Source: Intrasporangium oryzae NRRL B-24470 (GTDB taxonomy: Bacteria; Actinomycetota; Actinomycetes; Actinomycetales; Dermatophilaceae). From it: a stretch of 64,000 bases of DNA. Below the pieces are notes generated by a model, which was given only the letters and a program-made list of their open reading frames with translations, did not search any database and had not been told where the DNA came from. A program made the position numbers and the translations under genes. The DNA is taken from NCBI RefSeq assembly GCF_000576595.1, contig NZ_AWSA01000020.1, forward strand, positions 16,707 through 80,706. The letters run 5' to 3'. Numbering within the stretch: the stretch's first letter is position 1; the number at the start of each line of letters is the position of its first letter. Shown piece by piece: positions 44,746 to 53,784 of this stretch.

Positions 44746-46208
44746 TTCCGATCGAAGACCATGACCGACCAGCCACCCATCCGGTCTTGTCGGGTCAAGC
44801 GAAGTCCGGCAGCGCGCAGGAGGCGCTGCTCCTCGGGCGAGAGGCCCTGGACGGTCCCGTAGCCGACCCGGATGATCCGTCGCGCGGTCGCGAGCCGGGA
44901 GGCGACCGACGCCAGAGGTAGGTTGGTCTCCCAGAGCTGACCACTCGTCTCGAACGAGTCCTTGAGCGTCAGGTCCGTCATCCCGGAGAACGCCTCGGGA
45001 TATGCGTACATCGCGATCCGTGGCGTGCGGTCCGAACGCTTGGGTGCGGGAAACAGGACATCGTCGCCCGGCTTGCGATCGGAGGAGACGGTGGCAGCGA
45101 CCTGGGGCAGCACATCCTTGGAGTCCCAGCGCCGAGCGTCCTTCCACGGCCCATATGCCACGGCGGCCACGAGCCCCAGAGCGACCGCGGCGCGCCACCG
45201 TGCAGCGGGGCCGACGGCGCACGCGCCGAGAAGGAGCGCGACCCCCGGTCCGGACAGCGTCAGGTATCTCGGGTAGAAGAGCGCGTACTCCGTGCTGACC
45301 AGTTCGAGGGTCGCGAGCGGGACGACGCTCCAGCCGAGGACGAGGGTGAGCACGGCCGCCGGTCTGAGCAGGCCCGTCCCTTCGGACAGCGGACGCCGAG
45401 TGTTCCACACCAGGACGACGAGCCCGGCCAGGAGCAGCAGGCCCCAGACGACGAGGCCGACCGGCCGGGTGTGGTCGAAGAAGACGGCGGCAGGGCCGGC
45501 GAGGGCGGTCTTCCATGACGTCACTCGCTGCAGCCAGGCCACCTGGCTCCGCTGGCCCATCGTCAGCAGCGCGATCGGTGCCACGCCGAGCAACGCGCCC
45601 GTCGTCACGGCCCAGAACCTCTGCATCCACCTCGCGGGCGGGCGCTGAAGCACGACGACAGCGACGAGCACCGGCAGCATCAGCATGCTGTAGACGAAAA
45701 GGGCGCCGGCGGCCCAGAGCGCGAGCCCGTAGCCGGCCCACCACCGGCCGCCCCGTTCGAGCGTGCGGACGAGGCAGACGACGACGATCGTGACCAGAAG
45801 GGCAGAGAGCGCGTAGGAGCGCGCTTCCGTGGCCGACCACTGAGCCCGGGGGAGCAGGACGAACCCGACCCCCGCGACCAGCCCCGCCACCGGCGTCCAC
45901 AGGCTCGCGGCCAACCTGGTGAGAAGCACCGACGTGGCCGCCACAGCGAGGACAGACAGGACTCGCAGGCTGTCGACGGACGGGCCCCAGAGGATGCCCC
46001 ACGACTTCGCGATGACGTAGTAGAGGCCGTGCACCGCGTCAACGTGGTGCAGCATGGTGAAGAGCGCCCCCCACGACCGCTCTGCCGCGGTCAGTGTGGC
46101 GATCTCATCGTGCCAAGGCCCCGGTCGCCACGACTCCCACCCGCCGACGACCAGTGCGAGGAGCCCGACCGCCCACGGCATCCATCGAACGTTCCTGGAC
46201 TGGGTCAT
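44736..46208 (-). CDS. Glycosyltransferase family 39-like membrane protein (GT-C)
   Basis: 490-residue polytopic membrane protein. The N-terminal loop has the GT-C acidic pair in PWHDEIATLTAAERSWG, then HHVDAVHGLYYVIAKSW; about ten helices and a soluble C-terminal domain (from about residue 385) follow. Probably a polyprenyl-phosphate-sugar-dependent mannosyl- or arabinosyl-type transferase of the envelope. ATG 46208 is chosen, with TATCAT a few bases upstream; the open frame continues upstream only as low-complexity sequence. Its 3' end touches the transposase remnant. Confidence 0.75.
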   Translation of the reverse strand: MTQSRNVRWMPWAVGLLALVVGGWESWRPGPWHDEIATLTAAERSWGALFTMLHHVDAVHGLYYVIAKSWGILWGPSVDSLRVLSVLAVAATSVLLTRLAASLWTPVAGLVAGVGFVLLPRAQWSATEARSYALSALLVTIVVVCLVRTLERGGRWWAGYGLALWAAGALFVYSMLMLPVLVAVVVLQRPPARWMQRFWAVTTGALLGVAPIALLTMGQRSQVAWLQRVTSWKTALAGPAAVFFDHTRPVGLVVWGLLLLAGLVVLVWNTRRPLSEGTGLLRPAAVLTLVLGWSVVPLATLELVSTEYALFYPRYLTLSGPGVALLLGACAVGPAARWRAAVALGLVAAVAYGPWKDARRWDSKDVLPQVAATVSSDRKPGDDVLFPAPKRSDRTPRIAMYAYPEAFSGMTDLTLKDSFETSGQLWETNLPLASVASRLATARRIIRVGYGTVQGLSPEEQRLLRAAGLRLTRQDRMGGWSVMVFDRKPQ

Positions 46209-46429
46209 CGAGGCCGATGATAGCGAGCAAGGCAGGGAGTCAGGTGCTGATCCTCGGAGAGGCGGCGGGGTACTCCAGCGCGAACTGTGGTCCCGTGCCC
46301 CCGACGCCGGTGAGGCGGACTGGCAACCATGCACGTCACGAAAAGGCTCACGACTTTGCTGAGTCCTGACCGCTTCCGGCTGGTACAACGGAGCGGAGCA
46401 GCGATCCGTACTACCACAAGGGTGTGCAC

Positions 46430-47500
46430 ATGTTCGAACAGGCACTGTCCGAGCTCGATGTCGACCGGTTCTGGGAAGTCGGTTACGCGCGTCTGCCCGG
46501 GGTCTACTCCGACGAGGAGGTGAAGCAGATGCGCGAGGAGGTCCACGAGCAGACGAAGCGGGGTGGCGAGCTCGCGACCGGCCCACTGCTGCATGTGCTC
46601 ACCGACGGGCGGATGGTCGCCGTGGCCAAGAAGCTGCTCGGCGTGGACAGGGTCCTCTACGGAGGTGACAGCTCGGCCACCATCAACGGTGTCATCCGTG
46701 CCTGGCACAAGGACAACACGGATCGCGAGGACTCGGAGGCCCCCGACTGGGACGACCGCTACACGCAGCTGCGCTTCGGCATCTACCTGCAGGACCACAC
46801 GCAGCACACCGGCGGCCTCAACCTCAAGCTCGGCTCGCACGACAGGTGCGACCTCTCGTCAGGCGAGACCATCTACGTCAAGAACGAGCCCGGTGACCTG
46901 CTGGTCTGGAGCATGCGGATGACCCACTCCGGGGCCGGCACGCTGTTGAAGGACCCCACCGCGCGCTTCCCTGAGCCCAAGGAGTGGAACGCGTTCCCTG
47001 CCGAGCAGATCGCGCCGGCCCACGACGAGCGGATGGCGGTCTTCGTCCACCTCGGCGCCGACGACAAGCACGGGCGCCGCTACCTCGACTACCTCAAGAC
47101 GCGGACGTACATGGTGGGTGCGTGGCGCAAGGCGCCGTTCACCCCCGAGATCATCCAGGCCCTCGAGGCCGCCGACATCGTGGTGCGCGACCTTCCTGCC
47201 GAGGTGCGCGACGACAAGCGCGCCGGCCTCAACGCCAACTGGGAACCGTTCTGGTACCCAGGCATGCGTCATCCCGAGCGAGCGGGCGCGCCGACCGTGC
47301 AGGGAGCGAGCTCCGCGCCGGCGCCGGCGCCGTCGACGTCGGGCGGAGCCAAGGACCCGTACCCGGTCGACTTCGCAAAGCGGTATGCCCGCGCGACGAA
47401 GCGGCGCCTCAACGGCGTCCTGCGCGGGGCACGCGCCGGCTGGTACGACTCGGCTCCGAAGGCGAAGAAGGCAGCCCGGGCGGCGCGGTCCGGCTCCTGA
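46430..47500 (+). CDS. Phytanoyl-CoA dioxygenase (PhyH) family protein
   Basis: 356-residue Fe(II)/2-oxoglutarate oxygenase. The iron-binding facial triad begins with H-x-D in IRAWHKDNTD and closes with the His in RMTHSGAGTLL; a later Arg would bind 2-oxoglutarate. The last 75 residues are Ala/Pro/Lys-rich (KAKKAARAARSGS) and probably disordered. Substrate unknown; PhyH enzymes often hydroxylate secondary metabolites or lipids. AAGGG lies before the ATG; a GTG two codons upstream is possible. Divergent from the GT-C gene. Confidence 0.8.
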   Translation: MFEQALSELDVDRFWEVGYARLPGVYSDEEVKQMREEVHEQTKRGGELATGPLLHVLTDGRMVAVAKKLLGVDRVLYGGDSSATINGVIRAWHKDNTDREDSEAPDWDDRYTQLRFGIYLQDHTQHTGGLNLKLGSHDRCDLSSGETIYVKNEPGDLLVWSMRMTHSGAGTLLKDPTARFPEPKEWNAFPAEQIAPAHDERMAVFVHLGADDKHGRRYLDYLKTRTYMVGAWRKAPFTPEIIQALEAADIVVRDLPAEVRDDKRAGLNANWEPFWYPGMRHPERAGAPTVQGASSAPAPAPSTSGGAKDPYPVDFAKRYARATKRRLNGVLRGARAGWYDSAPKAKKAARAARSGS

Positions 47501-47732
47501 CGCGCGGAGCGTACTCGGAGGCACCCCCGCCATGCTCGGTGCAGGGTTAGGCCTGTTCGGCGGGGTCCTCCCCCCGGCTGAGGAGCGGCAGGCGGGCGCC
47601 TCGCCGTGCTGGAGAGCAGGGCTCATGACGACCGAGGGACTGGACAGGACGAAGCTGCACCACGTCAACCCCGACCCGCGCTCCGAGAATCGCCGACCGG
47701 TGGCGACCGCCGGAGCGCCGAAAGGACACCTG

Positions 47733-48140
47733 ATGAAGATCCGCCTCACGAGCATCTACGTCGACGACCAGCGTGCCGCCCGCAACTTCTACACCGAGGT
47801 CCTCGGCTTCGCGGTCCACCACGACATCCCGCTCGGTGACAACTCCTGGCTCACCGTGGTGTCGCCCGAGGACCCCGACGGTCCGCAGCTCCTGCTCGAA
47901 CCCTCTGACCATCCGGCCGTCGGCCCGTACCGTGCGGCCCTGGTCCAGGACGGCATCCCGCTGGTCCAGTTCGCGGTCGACGACGTCGAGGCCGAGCACG
48001 AACGCCTCCTCGCCCTTGGCGTCACCTTCACGCAACCGCCGACCGACATCGGTCCTGCCGTCGTGGCCGTTCTCGACGACACGTGCGGCAACCTTGTCCA
48101 GCTGATCACCGAGAAGGACCCGGCCGGGACCGGGGGCTGA
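47733..48140 (+). CDS. VOC family protein
   Basis: 135-residue glyoxalase-fold protein: KIRLTSIYVDDQRAARNFYTEVLGFAVHHDIPLG and DPDGPQLLLEP, ending DIGPAVVAVLDDTCGNLVQLITEKD with the probable metal Glu/Gln position. AAAGGA precedes the ATG. Substrate unknown. No operon partner is obvious. Confidence 0.85.
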   Translation: MKIRLTSIYVDDQRAARNFYTEVLGFAVHHDIPLGDNSWLTVVSPEDPDGPQLLLEPSDHPAVGPYRAALVQDGIPLVQFAVDDVEAEHERLLALGVTFTQPPTDIGPAVVAVLDDTCGNLVQLITEKDPAGTGG

Positions 48141-48250
48141 CGAGAGCGGACAACGTCCACCGAACCGATCAGTTTTCAAGAAGCGTCGCGGCGGCCGCGG
48201 CCCGAAGAATGGGAAACGTCACCGACGAGACTCACAGAGGGAGAGCAACC

Positions 48251-48727
48251 ATGACGGACACGAAGCGGCCCACGAGAAGCAAGGGCGCCGGGGACGAGGC
48301 GGCCGAGGGCTTCACCGCGGAGGAGCGCGCCGCCATCAAGGATCGGGCTGAGGAGGTCAAGGCGGCGAGGCGCAGCGGCGGACGGGCCGCCAAGGCCGAC
48401 GAGGAGGCTGCCGTCCTCGCGAAGATCGCCGAGATGCCGGATGCCGACCGGGTCATGGCCGAGCAGCTGCACGCGGTCGTCAAGGACGCCGCGCCGAGTC
48501 TCACCTCCCGGCTCTGGTACGGCATGCCTGCCTACGCCAAGGACGGCAAGGTCCTCTGCTTCTTCCAGGGCGCCCACAAGTTCAAGTCGAGGTACGCGAT
48601 GCTCGGCTTCAGCGACCAGGCGAACCTCGACGACGGGGACATGTGGCCGACCTACTTCGCCCTGACGGACATGACTGCAGCTGTGAAGGAGCGGATCGGG
48701 GACCTGCTCAAGCGAGCCGTGAGCTGA
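48251..48727 (+). CDS. DUF1801 family protein
   Basis: 158-residue protein. After a charged, Ala/Lys/Glu-rich N-terminal half (residues 1-60) comes a DUF1801/YdhG-like domain: LTSRLWYGMPAYAKDGKVLCFFQGAHKFKSRYAMLGFSD and a C-terminal ERIGDLLKRAVS. Members include frataxin-like iron chaperones, but function here is not established. AGAGGGAGAG lies upstream of the ATG. Confidence 0.78.
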   Translation: MTDTKRPTRSKGAGDEAAEGFTAEERAAIKDRAEEVKAARRSGGRAAKADEEAAVLAKIAEMPDADRVMAEQLHAVVKDAAPSLTSRLWYGMPAYAKDGKVLCFFQGAHKFKSRYAMLGFSDQANLDDGDMWPTYFALTDMTAAVKERIGDLLKRAVS

Positions 48728-49130
48728 GCCCCAGCACGAGCCGGCACCCTCGGGACGCGGACTCCAGGGGCCGTCGAAGAGCCCGTCGATCAGCGTGTCG
48801 GGGCTCCCTGTAGTAGAGAATCACCGGCCAACCGCCCGCATCGAGGAACTCCTCGATGCGGGCGCGGCACTGCGCAGCGGTCCCGGCCGCCACCGCGCCT
48901 GGACCGGCTCGACCGTGACGGGAGCATCGGGTGGCACGGAGCGAGCCCAGCGGCATACGACCTCGTCGGAGCACCCGCCCAGCACGAAGGGGACGGACGT
49001 GACGGCGGTCACGCCCGGCCCACGACACAGGGAGGGGGTGCGTATCTGCCGCTAGTAGCATGGCGACGGCGCTCCCCGACGCCGCCGGCCCGGGGTCCGC
49101 GCTGCACCCGACCAAGAGGAGCTGCGACCC
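48728..49130. other. Spacer before glmU with a 15-bp hairpin and a repeat copy
   Basis: No gene is supported. CGCCCGCATCGAGGA (48833-48847) pairs perfectly with 48850-48864 over a two-base loop. CGTGAC-N4-GTCACG occurs at 48998-49013. The dispersed word is at 48945-48959. The segment probably holds a terminator and the glmU promoter. Confidence 0.6.
48945..48959 (-). repeat. Dispersed 15-bp word, copy 6
   Basis: GCCCAGCGGCATACG in the spacer before glmU, minus orientation. Confidence 0.8.
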
Positions 49131-50639
49131 GTGAGCGATCTACGGCCGACCGCCGTGATCGTCCTCGCTGCAGGCGAGGGCACACGCATGAAGTCGAACA
49201 CCCCGAAGGTGTTGCACACGATCGGGGGCCGCAGTCTCCTCGACCACGCCATCCACGCGGCGCGGGGCGTTGCGCCCGAGCACCTGGCTGTCGTCGTGCG
49301 CCACCAGCGCGACCGCGTCGCAGACCACGTCGCCGAGGTCGCGCCGGAGGCCGTCGTCGCCGACCAGGACGAGGTCAAGGGCACCGGCCGCGCCGTCGAG
49401 TGCGCGCTCGAGGCGCTGCCTCCCGATCTCACCGGCACGGTCGTCGTCACCTATGGCGACGTTCCGCTCCTCACCTCGGAGACGCTCCGGGGCCTCGTCG
49501 CAGCCCACGAGGGCACGGCGAGCGCCGTCACCGTCATCACCGCCTCCCTCGAGGACCCGACCGGATACGGCCGGGTCCTCCGCGGCGCCGACGGTGGCAT
49601 CGAGGCGATCGTCGAGCAGAAGGACGCTACCGAGAACCAGCGGGCCATCCGCGAGGTCAACAGCGGCATCTACGCCTTCGACTCGGTCGTCCTGCGCGAG
49701 GCGCTCGCCGAGGTCGGCACCGACAACGTCCAGGGCGAGAAGTACCTCACCGACGTCGTCGCGATCGCGCGCCGACGCGGCCTGCCCGTCCACGCGCACC
49801 TCATCGCCGACCTGTGGCAGACCGAGGGCGTCAACGACAAGGTCCAGCTCGCGCGCCTCGGAGCCGAGCTCAACCGCCGGACCGTCGAGCAGGCGATGCG
49901 CGACGGTGCCGTCGTCGTCGACCCGGCCACGACGTGGATCGACGCCGACGTCACGATCGGCCCCGACACCGTGGTGCACCCCGGCACCCAGATCCACGGC
50001 GCGACGACGATCGGGTCCGAGTGCGTCATCGGTCCCGACACGACCCTCAAGGACGTCGAGGTCGGCGACGGGGCCAGCGTCGTGAGGACCCAGGCCGAGC
50101 TCGCCCAGATCGGCGCCGGCGCGACCGTCGGCCCCTTCTCCTACCTGCGCCCGGGCACGGTCCTCGGCGCTCGCGGCAAGATCGGCGGCTTCGTCGAGAC
50201 GAAGAACGCCCAGATCGGCGACGGCGCGAAGGTCCCGCACCTGACCTACTGCGGCGACGCGACGATCGGGGAGGGTGCCAACATCGGCGCGGGCACGATC
50301 TTCGCCAACTACGACGGCGTCACCAAGGGCCACACGACCGTCGGGGCGCAGAGCTTCGTCGGGAGCAACTCCGTGATCGTCGCGCCGCGCACGATCGCCG
50401 ACGGCTCCTACGTCGCGGCCGGGTCCGCCGTGGTCAGCGACGTCGGCCCCGGGCAGCTGGCCGTGACCCGCGCCCAGCAGCGCAACGTCGACGGCTGGGT
50501 CGCGCGGCGCCGCGAGGGCACCGCGACCGCGGCAGCGGCGGAGGCCGCCCTGCGCGCGGCCGCGGGCGAGCCGACTCCTGCCGACGAGGACAGCACCGAC
50601 CACGAGACCGTCGCCACCGAGCCGAAGGACGTCCACTGA
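49131..50639 (+). CDS. glmU: Bifunctional UDP-N-acetylglucosamine pyrophosphorylase / glucosamine-1-phosphate acetyltransferase
   Basis: 502-residue enzyme making UDP-GlcNAc for peptidoglycan and mycothiol. The N-terminal nucleotidyltransferase starts VIVLAAGEGTRMKSNTPKVLH and has TYGDVPLLTSETL and EVNSGIYAFD; from about residue 255 the left-handed beta-helix acetyltransferase follows, with FSYLRPGTVLGARGKIGGFVETKNAQIG and the catalytic region containing ANYDGVTKGHTTVG. The C-terminal 60 residues are an acidic/Ala-rich tail. GTG start; its stop overlaps the prs ATG (TGATG). Confidence 0.96.
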   Translation: MSDLRPTAVIVLAAGEGTRMKSNTPKVLHTIGGRSLLDHAIHAARGVAPEHLAVVVRHQRDRVADHVAEVAPEAVVADQDEVKGTGRAVECALEALPPDLTGTVVVTYGDVPLLTSETLRGLVAAHEGTASAVTVITASLEDPTGYGRVLRGADGGIEAIVEQKDATENQRAIREVNSGIYAFDSVVLREALAEVGTDNVQGEKYLTDVVAIARRRGLPVHAHLIADLWQTEGVNDKVQLARLGAELNRRTVEQAMRDGAVVVDPATTWIDADVTIGPDTVVHPGTQIHGATTIGSECVIGPDTTLKDVEVGDGASVVRTQAELAQIGAGATVGPFSYLRPGTVLGARGKIGGFVETKNAQIGDGAKVPHLTYCGDATIGEGANIGAGTIFANYDGVTKGHTTVGAQSFVGSNSVIVAPRTIADGSYVAAGSAVVSDVGPGQLAVTRAQQRNVDGWVARRREGTATAAAAEAALRAAAGEPTPADEDSTDHETVATEPKDVH

Positions 50640-51619
50640 TGACCGGGATCAACAAGACGACGGAGAAGCACCTCATGGTCTTCTCGGGCCGGGCGCACCC
50701 CCAGCTGTCCCAGGAGGTCGCCCGGCTGCTCGGCACCGAGATCGTCCCCACCTCGGCCTACGACTTCGCCAACGGCGAGATCTACGTGCGCTACGAGGAG
50801 TCGGTGCGCGGGTCTGACGCCTTCGTCATCCAGAGCCACACGGCGCCGATCAACGAGTGGATCATGGAGCAGTTCATCATGATCGACGCGCTCAAGCGCG
50901 CCTCGGCGAAACGGATCACCGTCGTCCTGCCGTTCTACGGCTACGCCCGCCAGGACAAGAAGCACCGCGGGCGCGAGCCGATCTCGGCCCGCCTCATGGC
51001 CGACCTGTTCAAGACGGCCGGCGCCGACCGCCTCATGGCCGTCGACCTGCACACGGCGCAGATCCAGGGCTTCTTCGACGGACCGGTCGACCACCTCATG
51101 GCGCTGCCGATCCTCTCGAGCTACGTCCGTGAGAAGTACGGTCACCTCGACCTCGCGGTCGTCTCGCCCGACGCCGGCCGGATCAAGGTCGCCGAGGACT
51201 GGTCGGAGCGCCTCGGTGGCTGCCCGCTCGCCTTCATCCACAAGACGCGTGACATCAACCGGCCCAACGAGGTCGTCGCCAACCGCGTCGTCGGCGAGAT
51301 CAAGGGTCGCGTCTGCGTCCTCGTCGACGACATGATCGACACGGCCGGCACGATCACGAAGGCGGCCGACGCGCTCATCGACCAGGGCGCCGAGGCCGTC
51401 GTCATCGCGGCGACGCACGCGATCCTCTCCGGCCCGGCCGTCGACCGCCTCAAGGCCTGCAAGGTCGACGAGGTCATCGTGACCAACACGCTGCCGATCC
51501 CCGAGGACCGTAGGTTCGACAAGCTCGAGGTCCTCTCGATCGCCCCGCTCGTCTCCATGGCGATCCGCGAGGTCTTCGAGGACGGTTCCGTCACGAGCCT
51601 CTTCGACGGCAAGGCCTGA
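50639..51619 (+). CDS. prs: Ribose-phosphate pyrophosphokinase
   Basis: 326-residue PRPP synthetase transferring pyrophosphate from ATP to ribose-5-phosphate. Features: LMVFSGRAHPQLSQEVARLLG, FANGEIYVRYEESVRGSD, the flexible-loop region YGYARQDKKHRGREPISARLMADL, VDLHTAQIQGFFDGPVDHL, and the PRPP-binding VCVLVDDMIDTAGTITKAAD. One-base overlap with glmU, the usual actinobacterial pair. A 34-bp palindrome ends the transcript. Confidence 0.96.
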   Translation: MTGINKTTEKHLMVFSGRAHPQLSQEVARLLGTEIVPTSAYDFANGEIYVRYEESVRGSDAFVIQSHTAPINEWIMEQFIMIDALKRASAKRITVVLPFYGYARQDKKHRGREPISARLMADLFKTAGADRLMAVDLHTAQIQGFFDGPVDHLMALPILSSYVREKYGHLDLAVVSPDAGRIKVAEDWSERLGGCPLAFIHKTRDINRPNEVVANRVVGEIKGRVCVLVDDMIDTAGTITKAADALIDQGAEAVVIAATHAILSGPAVDRLKACKVDEVIVTNTLPIPEDRRFDKLEVLSIAPLVSMAIREVFEDGSVTSLFDGKA

Positions 51620-51647
51620 CCGACCGTCCCGGCGCCCGCGCGAGGGC

Positions 51648-51681
51648 ACGTATGCCGCTGAGCCGGCTCAGCGGCATACGT
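51648..51681. terminator. 34-bp perfect palindrome made of two inverted copies of the dispersed word
   Basis: The sequence from 51648 to 51681 is a perfect palindrome: CGTATGCCGCTGAGC followed by CGGCTCAGCGGCATACG. It stands between convergent prs and the CGNR gene, so it should act as a bidirectional terminator built from the dispersed repeat. Confidence 0.8.
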
Positions 51682-51704
51682 TGCCTGTGTCGTGGGTCGG
51701 GTGG

Positions 51705-52265
51705 TCAGGCGGTTGCGGCGGCCTTGCGCGCGCGGTAGGCGGCGGTGTGCGCCCTCGCGGCGCAGCCGCCCTCGCAGAACCGGCGCGAGCGGTTGCGCGA
51801 GAGGTCGACGACGACGTCGTCGCAGTCCTCGGCCTCGCAGACGCGCAGCCGGTCGAGCTCGCCGGCGCGGACGACGTCGACGACGGCGATGGCGGCCTCC
51901 ACGGCCATGCGCTGGGGGAGGGGGGCGTCCTGCGGCGTCGCGTGGATGTGCCAGCCGAGGCCGTCGTGGTCGACGAGCCGGGGCACGGCGCGGGCCTCCG
52001 CGAGCAGGTCGTTGACGAGCGTCACGACCGCGGCCTCGTCGAGCTCCCAGAAGCCGCGTAGCCGCGGGCGCAGGGCCCGGACGGCGTCCAGCTCGGCGGC
52101 GTCGCGGTCGAAGCGGCCGGTCCAGCCGTGCTCGGCGTAGAGCCGCTCGAGGTCGTCGACCGACGCGAGCGTGTCCTCGCTCGAGTCGCCGTCGAGTCGC
52201 CCGGGCATCGTGTTGACGAGCGCCGCGGCCGCCATGAGGGCGACTTCAGTGTCATGGGTGAACAA
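51705..52265 (-). CDS. CGNR zinc finger (ABATE domain) putative regulator
   Basis: 186-residue protein with an N-terminal ABATE domain (FTHDTEVALMAAAALVNT) and a C-terminal CGNR-type zinc finger: RVCEAEDCDDVVVDLSRNRSRRFCEGGCAARAHTAAYRARK with four Cys ligands. CGNR proteins are putative stress-linked transcription regulators. The start is TTG 52265 with AGGAG upstream; the family usually begins exactly here. Divergent from an EamA exporter it may control. Confidence 0.82.
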   Translation of the reverse strand: MFTHDTEVALMAAAALVNTMPGRLDGDSSEDTLASVDDLERLYAEHGWTGRFDRDAAELDAVRALRPRLRGFWELDEAAVVTLVNDLLAEARAVPRLVDHDGLGWHIHATPQDAPLPQRMAVEAAIAVVDVVRAGELDRLRVCEAEDCDDVVVDLSRNRSRRFCEGGCAARAHTAAYRARKAAATA

Positions 52266-52375
52266 CCTGTTGACTCCTGACGTCCGAGGTAGCTAGTGTC
52301 ATGAGTCTAATCACTTTTGGTGCTGACATGCCGATCGCGCTGCGCGGGGTGCCGGCTCTCTGGAGGAGGCTCGAC

Positions 52376-53353
52376 ATGGACGCATCGACGACGACGCGGC
52401 ACCCGCTCGTCGGGGTCGGCGTCGCGCTCGCATCGGCGGCGGCCTTCGCGACCTCGGGCGCCTTCGCCAAGTCGCTCCTCCTCGGCGGGTGGGCGCCCGG
52501 GGCGGTCGTCACGATCCGCATCACGCTCGCGGCGCTCGTGCTCCTCGTCCCGACCGTCGTCGCGATGCGCGGCCGGTGGCGTGTGATGCGTCGCAACGCC
52601 TGGGTCGTCGTCGGCTACGGGCTGACCGGGGTCGCCGGTTGCCAGCTCGCCTACTTCTATGCCGTCACCCACCTGTCCGTCGGCGTGGCCCTGCTCCTCG
52701 AGTACCTCGCGCCGGTCCTCATCGTCGGCTGGCTCTGGCTGCGCCACCGGCAGCGGCCGCGCCTGCACACGATCGTCGGGGTGGCGCTGGCCGTCCTCGG
52801 GCTCCTGCTCGTCCTCGACGTCACCGGCCAGGCGAGCGTCAGCCTCGTCGGGGTGCTCTGGGGGCTCGGTGCGGCGGTGTGCCTCGTCCTCTACTTCCTC
52901 CTCGCCGCACACGTCGACGCCGACGTTCCGCCGCTCGGGCTTGCCGGCGGCGGGCTCGCGGTCGGCGCGGTCGCCCTGTGGATCGCCGGCCTGACCGGGC
53001 TGCTCGACACGACCCGCGGTGCGAGTCAGGTGACCCTCGCGGGGACTCTCGTGCCCTGGTGGGTGCCGGTTCTCGTCATCGCGCTCGTCGCCGCCGCCTT
53101 CGCCTATGTCACGGGGATCGCCGCGGTCCGGATGCTCGGCGCCAAGGTCGCCTCCTTCGTCGCCCTGACCGAGGTGCTCTTCGCGGTCGTCTTCGCCTGG
53201 GTCGTCCTCGCAGAGCTGCCGACCCCGATCCAGCTCTTTGGCGGTCTCCTCATCATCGGCGGCGTCGTGGCTGTGCGAATCGACGAGTCCCGGGCTCCGG
53301 CGGAGGCCACCACGGTGGTCGAGGCGCCGGTCGCGACCGCCGCCCTCCCCTGA
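52376..53353 (+). CDS. EamA family transporter
   Basis: 325-residue exporter of the drug/metabolite superfamily with ten predicted helices in two EamA repeats (GVGVALASAAAFATSGAFAKSLLLGG; later VASFVALTEVLFAVVFAWVVLAELP). ATG 52376 is preferred over upstream ATG 52301 because of the strong GGAGGAGG site nine bases before it. It is divergent from the CGNR regulator, a recurrent pairing. Substrate unknown. Confidence 0.85.
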   Translation: MDASTTTRHPLVGVGVALASAAAFATSGAFAKSLLLGGWAPGAVVTIRITLAALVLLVPTVVAMRGRWRVMRRNAWVVVGYGLTGVAGCQLAYFYAVTHLSVGVALLLEYLAPVLIVGWLWLRHRQRPRLHTIVGVALAVLGLLLVLDVTGQASVSLVGVLWGLGAAVCLVLYFLLAAHVDADVPPLGLAGGGLAVGAVALWIAGLTGLLDTTRGASQVTLAGTLVPWWVPVLVIALVAAAFAYVTGIAAVRMLGAKVASFVALTEVLFAVVFAWVVLAELPTPIQLFGGLLIIGGVVAVRIDESRAPAEATTVVEAPVATAALP

Positions 53354-53397
53354 GAGGGACGCGGTCCTCGGCCTCACTGCCCCCCCGCCTCTTCGAA

Positions 53398-53465
53398 CCG
53401 AACGCGGCGTTCGTTCTCGAACGCACCGGCATAACACTGAGTTCGAGAATGAGCGCGGCGTTCGG
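53398..53465. repeat. 68-bp palindromic element, imperfect copy
   Basis: The two halves are imperfect inverted repeats (CCGAACGC and GCGTTCGG at the tips, TCGAAC/GTTCGA inside). It aligns base for base, without gaps, to the perfect 68-bp element at 55256-55323, sharing GAACGCGG, GTTCG, TCGAAC, CTGAGTTCGA and GCGTTC. The two elements flank rplY-pth. Confidence 0.75.
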
Positions 53466-53496
53466 TGGGCAAGGGGAGGGGTCGACACGGCGCGTG

Positions 53497-53510
53497 GCTC
53501 AGCGGCATAC
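53497..53510 (-). repeat. Dispersed word, copy 7
   Basis: GCTCAGCGGCATAC, the CTGAGC variant also found in the palindrome after prs. Confidence 0.75.
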
Positions 53511-53784
53511 CACTCGGGAGGGCCCGGCGTGGGCCCCCGCGGGCGACGGATTTCACGCGCGTCGCGTGCGTCCCGTAAGATCGACCAGTTGCCTCGGCGA
53601 GGGACGATGCACGGCCGCTCCGGCGGGTGTGACGCGACTCCGTAATCGACGCGGTGGGTCCTGACTTCTCGGTCAGGTCCGCCTCTGCGCGCGGACCGCC
53701 CCCACGACCGAACCATCCGCGCACCGTCCCGCGTCGAGGCCGACCGCCAGCCCGCCTCATTCCAGAAGACCTCAGGAGAACACC

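Larger units (their letters stand above)
53354..53784. other. Spacer before rplY: 68-bp palindrome, repeat copy and rplY promoter
   Basis: No gene is supported. It contains the 68-bp dyad element (53398-53465), a dispersed-word copy (53497-53510), a probable promoter TTCACG-N18-TAAGAT (53552-53581), and a small hairpin GGTCCGC/GCGGACC (53676-53697) in the rplY leader. Confidence 0.6.

Noticed and set aside
47625..47732. N-terminal extension of the VOC gene from the ATG at 47625
   Set aside because: The extra 36 residues lack family similarity, whereas the ATG at 47733 has AAAGGA upstream and starts exactly at the VOC fold.
48708..49115. Minus-strand frame in the spacer before glmU
   Set aside because: Arg-rich with no domain; the segment contains hairpins and a repeat word instead of coding signals.
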